Origin: Tolumonas auensis DSM 9187
GTDB lineage: Bacteria; Pseudomonadota; Gammaproteobacteria; Enterobacterales; Aeromonadaceae
Direction: 5' to 3'
DNA: 64,000 nucleotides
Assembly (NCBI RefSeq): GCF_000023065.1
Contig: NC_012691.1
Location: forward strand, 2,152,501 to 2,216,500
Part shown: positions 34,137-43,375 of the stretch, piece by piece
Numbering within the stretch: the first letter of the stretch is position 1
How the letters are laid out: the number at the start of each line of letters is the position of its first letter
Translations under genes and position numbers: made by a program
The notes under the pieces: generated by a model
What the model was told of the DNA's origin: nothing
Database searches by the model: none
What the model saw: only the letters and a program-made list of their open reading frames with translations

Positions 34137-34469
34137 TAATAGCCTCTAGCAGGAGGTTCTGACTCACTACACCGCTGAAGAATAGCAATATCGGTAAAAT
34201 TGCACGAAAGGTAAGAGAATAATATTTATAACTTTTTATTTATAAATATCAAAGCAATATTGAAAAACACATCTATTACGGAAATTTTCCCCTGAATTGA
34301 TTTAAAACACAAACTCTCGCCTTATCTTCATCTGAAAATTTGATGTACCGGATGGTTGCATCTAAAATTTTTATTAGAGATTCATTTAGTTGCGACAGAA
34401 ATTCCGGGGATGGGATGATGTTGCACATGCCGGATTTTTCAGCCCGTCTTTAAATCAGGAGCAATGATC
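34137..34469. other. Divergent promoter region between the DGC and the DUF2934 gene
   Basis: 333 bases, AT-rich in the left two-thirds, with no gene. It must carry divergent promoters for the genes on both sides. No clear -35/-10 pair, sigma-54 site of correct spacing, or strong palindrome was identified; a poor AAAATTT...AAATTTT inverted repeat lies around 34335-34375. Confidence 0.4.
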
Positions 34470-35366
34470 ATGCGCAAACCCAAATCCAGCGCGGCAAAGA
34501 GCGTAAAACCGGAACCCGTCACTGAACCTGTCCAGCCTGTTTCTGCCAAAGAACGCTATCAAATGATTGCTGAAGCCGCCTATTTTCGTGCTGAAAAACG
34601 CGGTTTTACCGGTGGCAGCATAGAAGAAGACTGGATTCAGGCTGAAGCAGAAATAGACCACCTTTTGCAGGAACAGGAAAAAACACAAAAGATTGCCGCT
34701 ACAGCGAAAGAAGTTGAGCTGCTGGTTCAATCTGTTCTGGAAAATGATACAGCAGCAGTTTCCGGACGTGTACGGACAATTACGCTGAACGCGCTCTCAG
34801 GTGGCGTACTGAATACTGAATCAATCAGACAGGTGATGGGCGCTGTAATAAAGGGGGCACAACAGGGTGCTGCCAGCCATACCGGTCATGAAGCCAAACT
34901 GCTGAAAGAAGCCATGCAGGGTCTGGATGATGCTCTGGCTGCCGCCGCAGAAGCCACTCAGTTAGCACTCAAGGAAGCGGCAGGCCGCACCAGTGAGTTT
35001 TCTCAGCAGGAACTGAAAAGCACGATGACTGACCTCGCGGCACTTGAGTCGCTGTTTATTGAAACAATCAGTAATGCAGCACAGAGCGCAACGGGAACGG
35101 CACGGACTACCCTGCATGATTTAGCGCATCATGCCCGGGTCAGTGGCACGGTTGTAGGAGAGAAAGTCGCATCCGCAGTTTCCCAGCTGGCCCATATCAT
35201 CGCTGATACAACTCGCGAACAAGTCGCAGCCGGAACGCAGACCCTGCGTAAAGAAGGCGCATTGTTTGCCAGTCTGGCTGCCGGGGTACTGAACGGTCTG
35301 GTTCAAAAACTGCAGCCGAAGACTGAAGATAAAAACGAGCCAAAATCACCAGGCAGGGATAAATAA
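34470..35366 (+). CDS. DUF2934/DUF6781-like protein coupled to a UbiB kinase
   Basis: 298-residue soluble protein, Ala- and Glu-rich. Residues about 25-60 (RYQMIAEAAYFRAEKRGF...EEDWIQAEAEID) match the short DUF2934 motif. The remainder is a long helical, amphipathic Ala/Thr/Gln-rich region (about 65-280) resembling phasins or DUF6781, as I recall that family. The stop overlaps the UbiB start (TAATG), so the pair is translationally coupled. The ATG at 34470 has AGGAG eight bases upstream; the ATG six bases earlier is too close to that box. Function unknown; a scaffold, membrane-surface or lipid-granule protein for the kinase is an inference. Confidence 0.7.
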   Translation: MRKPKSSAAKSVKPEPVTEPVQPVSAKERYQMIAEAAYFRAEKRGFTGGSIEEDWIQAEAEIDHLLQEQEKTQKIAATAKEVELLVQSVLENDTAAVSGRVRTITLNALSGGVLNTESIRQVMGAVIKGAQQGAASHTGHEAKLLKEAMQGLDDALAAAAEATQLALKEAAGRTSEFSQQELKSTMTDLAALESLFIETISNAAQSATGTARTTLHDLAHHARVSGTVVGEKVASAVSQLAHIIADTTREQVAAGTQTLRKEGALFASLAAGVLNGLVQKLQPKTEDKNEPKSPGRDK

Positions 35367-37039
35367 TGCTTTGGCAGGCGATCAGCGCAGTCCGCGATCT
35401 GGGACGTCTGCATGATATCGCTGCCGTCCTGATCCGCTATGGCTTCGGTGATCTGGTGCGCCGAATCGGTCTGGCGGGTGTACTTGAGCGCACAGGCCGG
35501 GCCCTGCACTGGCATGTGTCAGAGGATCTGGCCCGGCTCGAATCGCCTGCGCGTGTGCGACGGGCACTGGAAGAACTGGGGCCAACCTTCGTTAAGCTGG
35601 GACAGATCCTGGCCACGCGTGTCGACTTGTTCCCGCCCGACTGGATTGCTGAATTCAGCAAACTGCAGGATGCTGCGGTCGCGGTTCCTTTCGCTGATCT
35701 CAGAGCACAGTTAACAGAGGATCTTGGCGAGCCACCGGAAGACATCTTCCCCCGTCTGGAATCAGAAGCATTAGCCGCCGCCTCGCTGGCGCAGGTTCAT
35801 CGCGCCTGGTTGGCCGACGGCACACCGGTCATTCTCAAAATACGCCGTCCGGGAATTCGTCCACTGGTCGAAGCCGATTTGCGTCTGATTAAACGGCTGG
35901 CTGAAATTCTTGAATCAGAAGCCCCTGATCTACGACGATATCACCCTCGTGAAGTCGTCCGTCAGTTCACGTTGTCACTGCGCCGGGAACTGGATTTCTC
36001 CACTGAAGGACGCAGTGCTGAACGTATCGCCACCAGCTTTGAAGCACACCCCGAAATTGTTATCCCCCGTATCTACTGGACCTGGACATGTGAGCGCCTC
36101 AATGTGCAGGACTATATTGAGGGGATACCGGGCCGCAATCTGGCCGCGCTGGATGCCACAGGTTTAGATCGTGCACTGCTGGCACAACGTGGCACTGATG
36201 CTGTTCTTAAGATGATTCTGGAGGATGGTTTCTTCCACGCGGATCTGCACCCCGGCAACATCTACTATCTGCCGGATAACCGTATTGCCTTCATTGATTT
36301 CGGTATGGTGGGACGCATTTCCGGAGAGCGTCGTTATCAGCTGGCGGTATTGCTGCACGGCCTTGTCAGTCACGATTCGGCAACCGTTTCCGATGTGCTG
36401 CTCGACTGGAGTGAAAATACAGAGACAGTCAGTGACACGCTACAGGTCGAAATCGACGCTTTCGTCGATCAGTATCATGGTGTCGAGCTGCGAAAGTTAG
36501 ATATAGCCCGCCTGCTGTCTGAGCTGCTCACCATACTGCGTGATCACGGACTCACACTGCCGCCGGATCTGGCGCTCCTGTTCAAAGCGTTCATTACTCT
36601 GGAAGGACTGGGACGGCAGCTGAATCCCGGTTTCGATATGACCAGCGCTATCGCGCCATTTCTTGAAAAAGTACTTCTTGCTTACTCAGCCCCCGAAGCC
36701 ATAGCTAAACGCGGCTGGCGTACATTAATCGACGCACTGGGTCTCATTGCCAGTCTTCCGAAAGATCTGAGCCGGCTTCTGCGTTCAGCCCGGCGGGGCA
36801 AGTTACAGATCCAGGTCGAAGTCATTCCGCTCAAACATTTTGGCGAGAAAATTGACCGTGCGGTCAGTCGCCTGGCGCTTAGCATCATTACTGCTGCACT
36901 GATTATCGGCACGGCCATTGTTTCAAATATCAATGGCCCGGATGGCGGACTATCCACTCTGGGGTTGTTTGGTTTTATCGCAGCAGCCAGCGGCGGTATC
37001 TGGGTACTAATTTCAATCTGGCGCAGTGGTAAAGATTAG
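35366..37039 (+). CDS. UbiB/ABC1/ADCK-family atypical kinase
   Basis: 557-residue membrane-anchored kinase-like ATPase. The family motifs are present: KLGQ (77-80), the Ala-rich loop AAASLAQVH (137-145), Lys in VILKIRRPG (158), EADLRLIKRLAE, HADLHPGN (near 291) and DFG (near 312). Two C-terminal hydrophobic segments (about 505-525 and 530-550) form the membrane anchor. It is not in a ubiE-ubiJ-ubiB setting, so it is probably a second paralogue and not the ubiquinone-pathway UbiB. It is coupled to the DUF2934 gene upstream. Its substrate is unknown; lipid or quinone handling is likely by family. Confidence 0.88.
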   Translation: MLWQAISAVRDLGRLHDIAAVLIRYGFGDLVRRIGLAGVLERTGRALHWHVSEDLARLESPARVRRALEELGPTFVKLGQILATRVDLFPPDWIAEFSKLQDAAVAVPFADLRAQLTEDLGEPPEDIFPRLESEALAAASLAQVHRAWLADGTPVILKIRRPGIRPLVEADLRLIKRLAEILESEAPDLRRYHPREVVRQFTLSLRRELDFSTEGRSAERIATSFEAHPEIVIPRIYWTWTCERLNVQDYIEGIPGRNLAALDATGLDRALLAQRGTDAVLKMILEDGFFHADLHPGNIYYLPDNRIAFIDFGMVGRISGERRYQLAVLLHGLVSHDSATVSDVLLDWSENTETVSDTLQVEIDAFVDQYHGVELRKLDIARLLSELLTILRDHGLTLPPDLALLFKAFITLEGLGRQLNPGFDMTSAIAPFLEKVLLAYSAPEAIAKRGWRTLIDALGLIASLPKDLSRLLRSARRGKLQIQVEVIPLKHFGEKIDRAVSRLALSIITAALIIGTAIVSNINGPDGGLSTLGLFGFIAAASGGIWVLISIWRSGKD

Positions 37040-37079
37040 GTGCCAGAAACATTAATCTGGCACCTAATCTCATCGTTAA

Positions 37080-38123
37080 CTATTTACGGGCCGGTCCCTG
37101 ACGTTCCGCCGAAGCGGCCCAGATATTGATGTTGGCATCCTGCGCATATACATCAATTTCCGCCAGTTCAGCTTCGGTAAAATCACGGTTAGCGAGCGCG
37201 CCGACACAATCTTCTACCTGTTCCGGCCGACTGGCACCAATCAGCGCAGAGGTAACCCGACCACCGCGCAGCACCCACGCCAGCGCCATCTGCGCCAATG
37301 TCTGACCGCGGCGTTGCGCAATCTCATTAAGTTTACGGATATGGTTCAGCGTTTCCTCACTCAGAAAACTTTCGCGCAACGACTTATGCTGGGTAACACG
37401 ACTGCCTTCCGGGATCCCATTCAGGTATTTTCCGGTCAGCATGCCCTGCGCCAATGGCGAGAACACGATCGAACCCACACCTGACTCATCCAGAGTATCC
37501 AGCAACCCGTCTTCTTCCACCCAACGGTTCAGCATGGAATAGCTTGGCTGATGGATCAGACAAGGTGTGCCCAGCTCTTTCAGAATAGCGACCGCTTCAC
37601 GGGTACGTTGCGAGTTATAAGAAGAAATCCCGACATACTGCGCCCGGCCTGAGCGGACAATATGATCCAGCGCCATCATGGTTTCTTCTAACGGTGTCAG
37701 CGGATCAAAGCGATGCGAATAGAAAATATCGACATAATCCAGCCCCAGTCGTTTCAGGCTTTGATCGCAACTGGCGATCAGATATTTACGGCTTCCCCAT
37801 TGTCCATACGGACCCGGCCACATATCGTAGCCCGCTTTTGAAGAAATGATTAACTCATCCCGGTAACCGGCAAAGTCCGTTTTCAGGATTTTACCGAAGG
37901 CAATCTCTGCAGAACCTGGTGGCGGGCCATAGTTATTGGCCAGGTCAAAATGGGTAATCCCCAGATCAAAAGCTTTACGGCAAATTGCCCGTTTAGTGCT
38001 GTCTGCCGTGTCTTCACCAAAGTTATGCCATAACCCGAGTGAAATAGCCGGCAATAATAACCCTGAACGGCCACAACGTTGATATGTCATTGAGTCATAT
38101 CTTTTTTCTGAAGCTTGCCACAT
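37080..38123 (-). CDS. gpr: YghZ-type aldo/keto reductase (L-glyceraldehyde-3-phosphate reductase)
   Basis: 347 residues, matching E. coli YghZ/Gpr (346) over long stretches such as SLGLWHNFGEDTADSTKRAICRKAFDLG, THFDLANNYGPPPGSAE (both in family order) and IISSKAGYDMWPGPYGQWGSRKY. It reduces L-glyceraldehyde-3-phosphate and methylglyoxal-type aldehydes with NADPH. The catalytic Asp and Tyr lie in FDLANNYGP, Lys in SKAGYDM and His in FYSHRFD. The start with MWQASEKRYDSMTYQRCG corresponds to the E. coli N-terminus. It is divergent from an HxlR regulator that probably controls it. Confidence 0.92.
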   Translation of the reverse strand: MWQASEKRYDSMTYQRCGRSGLLLPAISLGLWHNFGEDTADSTKRAICRKAFDLGITHFDLANNYGPPPGSAEIAFGKILKTDFAGYRDELIISSKAGYDMWPGPYGQWGSRKYLIASCDQSLKRLGLDYVDIFYSHRFDPLTPLEETMMALDHIVRSGRAQYVGISSYNSQRTREAVAILKELGTPCLIHQPSYSMLNRWVEEDGLLDTLDESGVGSIVFSPLAQGMLTGKYLNGIPEGSRVTQHKSLRESFLSEETLNHIRKLNEIAQRRGQTLAQMALAWVLRGGRVTSALIGASRPEQVEDCVGALANRDFTEAELAEIDVYAQDANINIWAASAERQGPARK

Positions 38124-38433
38124 AAAATCCCTGACTCCTTAATACAGCGAACGAAACATCACTGAACAAAAAATAGTCCATACTTATCTACTGAATATTC
38201 CAGATGGCTGTGCTCTTGATGCTACCCGGCGTAATACTGAAAATTAATGGTCATCCGCGACAGCAAATGCATCTGGTGTCATAAAGAGATACCACAATAA
38301 TTTTGGTAACCGGTTATCGCGATAACAAAAACGTAACAAGGTGCGCAAATTAAACATGTTTCACACTAACTTGCATAATGAAAGTAACCAATGTAATGTC
38401 ACTATCATTATGCAAGTAACATATTGGAATCGT
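38124..38433. other. Divergent control region between yghZ-like and HxlR genes
   Basis: 310 bases without a gene; it holds promoters in both directions. It contains a clear inverted repeat at 38369-38417 just before the HxlR start. The left part has scattered AT-rich hexamers but no convincing promoter by eye. Confidence 0.45.
38369..38417. promoter_or_regulatory. Inverted repeat, probable HxlR-type operator
   Basis: Perfect 12-base arms ACTTGCATAATG (38369-38380) and CATTATGCAAGT (38406-38417), with a centre-to-centre distance of 37 bases (about 3.5 helical turns). It lies 17 bases before the HxlR start codon, which suits autoregulation and control of the divergent reductase. The binding protein is inferred. 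Confidence 0.5.
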
Positions 38434-38970
38434 ATGCGACGGAAAAGTCTCAATGAAACACAATGTCCTATCGCCCGCAGCCTGGAATGTGTTGGTGAAT
38501 GGTGGAGTCTGTTGATCATTCGTGACGCGTTACATGGTTTGACGCGATTTGATGAATTTCAGAAAAGCCTCGATATCGCGCCCAATATGCTGACACGTCG
38601 TTTAACCGCTTTAATGGAAAGTGGCCTACTGGAGAAACGTCAATACTCTGTGCGTCCTCCCCGTTATGAGTATGTACTAACGCAACGTGGCCGGGATTTA
38701 AGCCCTGTGCTGACCACTTTATTGGCCTGGGGAAACAAGCATTTCGCACCGGAAGGGCCGAGTATTCTGCTCGCCGATTCACAAACCGGTGAAATCGCGG
38801 AACCCGTGTTAGTCGATAAAGTAACCGGCCGCGAAATTTCAGCACAGGCACACCGGCTTGTTCCCGGCCCTGCTGCATCAGAAGGCATGATCCAGCGCCT
38901 TCAGCATTATCAGCGCCAGTGGGATAGTCATGCGACTACCACTGACGCTCATTACCACGAGGAATCATAA
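38434..38970 (+). CDS. HxlR-family transcriptional regulator
   Basis: 178-residue regulator with a winged HTH of the HxlR type (CPIARSLECVGEWWSLLIIRDALHGLTRFDEFQKSL...MLTRRLTALMESGLLEKRQYSVRPPRYEYVLTQRGRDL, in the family order). An extra C-terminal domain of about 70 residues is unusual for the short HxlR group. The ATG at 38434 fits the conserved start; upstream in-frame codons would put the coding region over the inverted repeat. The Cys near the N-terminus (NETQCPIARS) is typical of redox/aldehyde-sensing HxlR members such as YodB/HypR. It is followed two bases later by fabF. Confidence 0.82.
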   Translation: MRRKSLNETQCPIARSLECVGEWWSLLIIRDALHGLTRFDEFQKSLDIAPNMLTRRLTALMESGLLEKRQYSVRPPRYEYVLTQRGRDLSPVLTTLLAWGNKHFAPEGPSILLADSQTGEIAEPVLVDKVTGREISAQAHRLVPGPAASEGMIQRLQHYQRQWDSHATTTDAHYHEES

Positions 38971-38972
38971 TC

Positions 38973-40250
38973 ATGACATCACGTCGCATTGTCGTCACTG
39001 GCATGGGCGCTGTAACTCCGTTAGGTTGCGGCATTGAAACAGTCTGGCAGCGCTTGCTGGCCGGACAATCCGGATTGCGTCGTCTGGCGGAATCAGTTAC
39101 TGCCGACCTGCCGGCCAAAGTGGGCGGCGTCGTTCCGTCTCAGGAAGAAGATGCGGAAGCCGGCTTTAATCCTGATGACGTGATCCCGGTGAAAGAGCAG
39201 AAAAAGATGGATCGCTTCATCATGTTTGCTGTTGCTGCCGCGAAAGAAGCATTAGCGCAAGCTGGCTGGGTCGCGAACACCCCCGAAGAACAGGAACGCA
39301 CTGCGACCATCATCGCTTCCGGGGTTGGCGGCTTTCCTGCCATCGCGGATGCAGTAAGAACTACGGATAATAAAGGCCCCCGCCGGTTATCACCGTTCAC
39401 CATCCCCTCTTTTCTGGTGAATATGGCAGCGGGTCATGTCTCCATTAATTTCGGTTTTAAAGGCCCGCTGGGCGCACCGGTAACGGCCTGTGCCGCCGGT
39501 GTTCAGGCGATTGGTGATGCGGCCAGAATGATCCGCACTGGTGAAGCCGATATTGCTGTTTGCGGCGGAGCTGAAGCATGCATAGATCGGGTCAGCCTCG
39601 CTGGCTTTGCTGCCGCCCGGGCATTATCCACCTCATTTAATGATACGCCGGATCAGGCATCGCGCCCTTTTGATCTGAATCGCGATGGTTTTGTCATGGG
39701 TGAAGGTGCCGGACTGCTGGTGATTGAATCGCTGGAGCATGCACTGGCACGTGGTGCAACACCGATTGCGGAATTAGTCGGTTATGGCACCAGCGCGGAT
39801 GCCTACCACCTGACTGCCGGTCCGGAAAACGGTGACGGCGCGCGTCGCGCCATGGCCACCGCTATTCGTCAGGCGGGTATTGAACCTTCTCAAATCCAGC
39901 ATCTGAATGCGCATGCCACCTCCACCCCTGTCGGTGATAAAGGTGAACTGGCCGCCATCAAAACCATTTTCGGCACAGAGAATAAGATTGCCGTAACCTC
40001 GACCAAATCAGCAACCGGACACCTGTTAGGCGCTGCCGGTGGCATTGAAGCCATCTTCACAATACTGGCGATCCGCGATCAGATCGCCCCGGCCACCCGC
40101 AATCTTGAGCAAGCCGATCCGTTTGCCGAAGGTGTCGATATTGTGCACGGTGCCGCCCGTAAAATGCCGATTGAATATGCCATTTCCAATGGCTTTGGTT
40201 TTGGCGGGGTCAACGCCAGCGTGTTATTCAAACGCTGGAATGGCGCTTAA
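38973..40250 (+). CDS. fabF: 3-oxoacyl-ACP synthase II (FabF paralogue)
   Basis: 425-residue condensing enzyme that extends acyl-ACP with malonyl-ACP. The catalytic Cys-His-His triad is present: Cys in VTACAAGVQAIGDAARMI, His in NAHATSTPVGD, and His in SATGHLLGAAGG; GFGFGGVNAS closes the active site. Standard FabF length is about 412. It lies two bases behind an HxlR gene and not in the acpP-fabF housekeeping cluster, so it is probably an additional copy under HxlR control. The Shine-Dalgarno GAGG lies inside the HxlR 3' end. Confidence 0.92.
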   Translation: MTSRRIVVTGMGAVTPLGCGIETVWQRLLAGQSGLRRLAESVTADLPAKVGGVVPSQEEDAEAGFNPDDVIPVKEQKKMDRFIMFAVAAAKEALAQAGWVANTPEEQERTATIIASGVGGFPAIADAVRTTDNKGPRRLSPFTIPSFLVNMAAGHVSINFGFKGPLGAPVTACAAGVQAIGDAARMIRTGEADIAVCGGAEACIDRVSLAGFAAARALSTSFNDTPDQASRPFDLNRDGFVMGEGAGLLVIESLEHALARGATPIAELVGYGTSADAYHLTAGPENGDGARRAMATAIRQAGIEPSQIQHLNAHATSTPVGDKGELAAIKTIFGTENKIAVTSTKSATGHLLGAAGGIEAIFTILAIRDQIAPATRNLEQADPFAEGVDIVHGAARKMPIEYAISNGFGFGGVNASVLFKRWNGA

Positions 40251-40265
40251 TTTCCTCGTAACCCG

Positions 40266-40300
40266 GCTGCTGTGCTTTTCGTGAGCGCAGCAGCTACTCT
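40266..40300 (+). terminator. Intrinsic terminator after fabF
   Basis: Ten-base stem (GCTGCTGTGC with GCGCAGCAGC, one wobble) with a nine-base loop, followed by TACTCTTT. It starts 16 bases past the fabF stop. Confidence 0.55.
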
Positions 40301-40387
40301 TTAAAACGTAATCCAGCGGTGATCATTGGAGTTTCAAAACCGGGACAGCTACAATAGTTACCCTGTTTTTTTTACCAGAGCCTCCTA

Positions 40388-41581
40388 ATGAGCACTACCG
40401 TTTATCTGCAAAAAGATCGGGAAAAATCCCTGCTGCGCCGTCATCCCTGGATTTTTTCCAAAGCTATCGACAAAGTAAAAGGCAAACCAGAAGCAGGTGA
40501 GCCGGTAGATATCGTCGATCAGCGCGGCAAATGGTTAGCGCGCGGAGCCTGGTCACCTGATTCTCAGATCCGGTTGCGTGTCTGGACATTCAAACAAGAC
40601 GAACAGATTGATACTGAATTCTTCGTTCGCCGCCTGCAACAAGCCCAAGCGGGTCGTGAATTACTGATCTCCCGTTTACAGCTTTCAGCCTATCGTCTGG
40701 TCGCCGCAGAATCAGATCTGCTGCCGGGGATCACCATCGATCGTTATAACGATCATCTGGTCTGCCAGCTACTTTCCAGTGGTGCTGAATATCATCGCCA
40801 TGAATTGATCAGCGCGCTGCAACAACTCTATCCAACCTGCTCTATTTACGAACGTTCAGATGTCGCGGTACGTAAAAAAGAAGGCCTGGCTGAACGCACC
40901 GGTTTGATCTATGGCGAAGTGCCTCCTGATGAAGTGATCATTGAAGAAAACAATGGCATCAAGATCAGCGTTGATATCAAAGGCGGTCATAAAACCGGTT
41001 TTTATCTGGATCAACGTGATAACCGGGCCATTGCCGGCCGTTATGCCAAAGATCGCCGCGTACTGAACTGTTTCTGCTATACCGGTGGTTTTGGTGTTTA
41101 CGCTCTGCAAGGTGGTGCCAAAGAAGTCATTAACGTTGACGTTTCTGAATCAGCGCTGGAACTGGCTAAACACAATGCAACGCTGAACAAACTTGATCTG
41201 ACGAAAGCCCGTTTTGAAAAACAGGATGTGTTCAAACTACTGCGTGAATATCGTGAGCGCGGGGAAAAGTTTGACATGATCGTGCTTGATCCGCCTAAAT
41301 TCGCGGAGAACAAAGCACAGTTGATTGGCGCATGCCGCGGTTATAAAGATATCAACCTGCTCGCCTTCCAGCTGCTGAATCCGGAAGGTATCCTGCTGAC
41401 ATTCTCCTGCTCCGGCCTGATGACGTCTGAACTGTTCCAGAAAATTGTCGCAGACGCCGCGCTGGATGCAGGCCGGGAAGCGCAGATCCTCGAACGAATG
41501 ACTCAGGCTGCCGACCACCCTATTGCCACCCCTTATCCGGAAGGTTACTACCTGAAAGGGCTTGTTGTCCGCGCCATATAA
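40388..41581 (+). CDS. rlmI: 23S rRNA m5C1962 methyltransferase RlmI
   Basis: SAM-dependent methyltransferase that modifies C1962 of 23S rRNA. 397 residues, normal for RlmI. N-terminal PUA domain (about 1-80, [17 protein letters not shown]), a linker domain, and a Rossmann methyltransferase domain with the SAM motif [14 protein letters not shown] (about 220-233) and DPPKFAENK (about 295). It stands alone between terminators, with rho-independent elements upstream; a weakly T-rich stretch follows. Confident assignment. Confidence 0.93.
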   Translation: MSTTVYLQKDREKSLLRRHPWIFSKAIDKVKGKPEAGEPVDIVDQRGKWLARGAWSPDSQIRLRVWTFKQDEQIDTEFFVRRLQQAQAGRELLISRLQLSAYRLVAAESDLLPGITIDRYNDHLVCQLLSSGAEYHRHELISALQQLYPTCSIYERSDVAVRKKEGLAERTGLIYGEVPPDEVIIEENNGIKISVDIKGGHKTGFYLDQRDNRAIAGRYAKDRRVLNCFCYTGGFGVYALQGGAKEVINVDVSESALELAKHNATLNKLDLTKARFEKQDVFKLLREYRERGEKFDMIVLDPPKFAENKAQLIGACRGYKDINLLAFQLLNPEGILLTFSCSGLMTSELFQKIVADAALDAGREAQILERMTQAADHPIATPYPEGYYLKGLVVRAI

Positions 41582-41666
41582 TAACTATCAGAAGCCAGTG
41601 CAGGTATTCATCTGCATTGGTTTTATTTTTTACTGGTTTACAAAAAATATAAATAAAAGGGAAAAA

Positions 41667-42698
41667 ATGAGCACTTCATGGAATATCAAACCGGTCTCAC
41701 GAGAAAACAGTGATGCCATCCTGCACAAAATCAATATGAAAACCAAACCGCTGGGCGCCTTAGGACTTCTGGAAGATACTGCTCATCAGTTAGCCATGGT
41801 ACAAGGCACCCCGGAAATCACGATCAATCAGCCTACCATGCTGGTTTTTGCCGGTGATCATGGCGTTTCAGAAGAAAAAGTCAGCCTGACCAGCAGTGAT
41901 GTCACGCGTCAGATGGTACTGAACTTCCTGGCAGGCGGTGCCGCCATTAACTGTTTATGCCGCGCCAATAACATGGCATTAAAAGTCATTGATGCCGGTA
42001 TTAAAACGCCGATCAACGATGATCGCCTGATTATCCAGCGTATCGGTACCGGAACCCGTAATCTGGCCAAAGAAGCGGCCATGGCCGAAGAAGAGGTTCT
42101 GCTGGCACTGGAATATGGCCGTCGACTGGCAAAACAGCTCGCCGCAGAAGGCTGTAATCTGCTGGCTTTTGGTGAGATGGGCATTGGCAACACCACCCCC
42201 GCCTCCTGCATTATGGCCGCGCTGATGAATAAACCTGCGGCAGAATGCGTGGGTCGTGGCACCGGGATCAGTGATTCTCAGCTTAAACACAAAATCGCGA
42301 TTACAGAAACCGCCCTGGCACGCATCGGCAGCAAAAATGATCCGCACAATGTATTGCAGGAAGTCGGTGGTTTTGAGATTGCGCAAATCACCGGGGCCAT
42401 GTTAGGTGCCGCAGAAGCCGGGATCAGCATCCTGGTCGATGGCTTCATCACCACGGCATCTGCATTACTGGCGGCAAAATTCGCGCCTGCCTGTCGCGAT
42501 TACATGCTGTTTGCACACTGCTCCGGCGAACAAGGCCACCAGGCCATGCTGGAAGCACTTGGTGCAACACCATTGCTGCAACTGGGATTACGTCTGGGCG
42601 AAGGTACAGGTGCCGCTGTGGCTTTACCTCTGCTGCGCTCTGCAGCTGAGTTCTATAACAATATGGCCAGCTTTGAAAGTGCCGGGGTAACGCTGTAA
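41667..42698 (+). CDS. cobT: Nicotinate-nucleotide-dimethylbenzimidazole phosphoribosyltransferase CobT
   Basis: Makes alpha-ribazole-5'-phosphate from nicotinate mononucleotide and 5,6-dimethylbenzimidazole for the lower ligand of cobalamin. 343 residues; motifs include KTKPLGALGLLED, VFAGDHGVSEE, FGEMGIGNTTPAS and the C-terminal LGEGTGAAVALPLL, which includes the catalytic Glu. The ATG at 41667 is preceded by AAGGG; an upstream in-frame start at 41562 would overlap rlmI and extend a non-conserved region. It is the first gene of a cobT-cobC-cobO set, a salvage-type cluster without the corrin-ring genes. No cobalamin riboswitch was recognisable in the 85 bases upstream. Confidence 0.93.
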   Translation: MSTSWNIKPVSRENSDAILHKINMKTKPLGALGLLEDTAHQLAMVQGTPEITINQPTMLVFAGDHGVSEEKVSLTSSDVTRQMVLNFLAGGAAINCLCRANNMALKVIDAGIKTPINDDRLIIQRIGTGTRNLAKEAAMAEEEVLLALEYGRRLAKQLAAEGCNLLAFGEMGIGNTTPASCIMAALMNKPAAECVGRGTGISDSQLKHKIAITETALARIGSKNDPHNVLQEVGGFEIAQITGAMLGAAEAGISILVDGFITTASALLAAKFAPACRDYMLFAHCSGEQGHQAMLEALGATPLLQLGLRLGEGTGAAVALPLLRSAAEFYNNMASFESAGVTL

Positions 42699-42732
42699 TG
42701 GAGAGCCACCCATTGCCTCTGAAGGTAAAACA

Positions 42733-43362
42733 ATGAACTCGTCTTATCAGAGCGCAATTATTGATTTACTGCGTCATGGAACGATTGCCGGTGACCCCGG
42801 ATTATATGGCCGCACAGATATCGCACTGAGTGAATCCGGATGGCGGCAGATGCAGCAATCAGTAAGCATTGATCTGCAGTACCAGCAGGTGCTCAGTTCT
42901 CCCCTGCAGCGGTGTCACCGGTTTGCCAAAGATTACAGCCGGCGTCACGCTCTGCAGCTGACCACTGATCCGCTGTTACAGGAAATGAATTTCGGTACCT
43001 GGGACGGACACACATTCGATCAGTTACAACCCCGCTGGCCGGAACTGGAAAAATTCTGGCAAACACCCGCAGAAGTAACACCTCCGGAAGGTGAATCGTT
43101 ACTTGGCTTTAAAAACCGGGTTGAACAGGCATGGCAAACGCTGTTACAACAATGCCGGGGGACTCAGACGCTGGTCGTTACACATGCTGGCGTGATACGA
43201 ATGATCCTCGCACAGCTTTTATCCGTAGATTGGCAATCAGCTGACTATTATCAGCGCCTGCGGATTGATTACGGCTCAATAACACGGATACAGATCCTCT
43301 ACACAGAGGATGGCATTTATCCGCAAATCCGCTTTATTGGGCGGCCATCCCCCGCCATCTGA
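42733..43362 (+). CDS. cobC: Alpha-ribazole phosphatase-like phosphoglycerate-mutase family protein CobC
   Basis: 209-residue histidine phosphatase that removes the 5'-phosphate from alpha-ribazole phosphate in cobalamin assembly. The phosphohistidine motif LLRHG (12-16, catalytic His15), SPLQRC and the C-terminal THAGVIR (second His) are present. It lies 34 bases after cobT with AAGGT before its start. The family contains other phosphatases, but the position between cobT and cobO makes CobC most likely. Confidence 0.87.
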   Translation: MNSSYQSAIIDLLRHGTIAGDPGLYGRTDIALSESGWRQMQQSVSIDLQYQQVLSSPLQRCHRFAKDYSRRHALQLTTDPLLQEMNFGTWDGHTFDQLQPRWPELEKFWQTPAEVTPPEGESLLGFKNRVEQAWQTLLQQCRGTQTLVVTHAGVIRMILAQLLSVDWQSADYYQRLRIDYGSITRIQILYTEDGIYPQIRFIGRPSPAI

Positions 43363-43375
43363 CCGGAGTAATTAA

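Noticed and set aside
38341-38433. N-terminal extension of the HxlR protein from a GTG at 38341
   Set aside because: It would translate through the inverted repeat and adds residues outside the family; the ATG at 38434 fits better.
41582-41666. Possible cobalamin riboswitch before cobT
   Set aside because: Only 85 bases are available and no B12-box-like element was seen; a riboswitch of that class needs about 200 bases.
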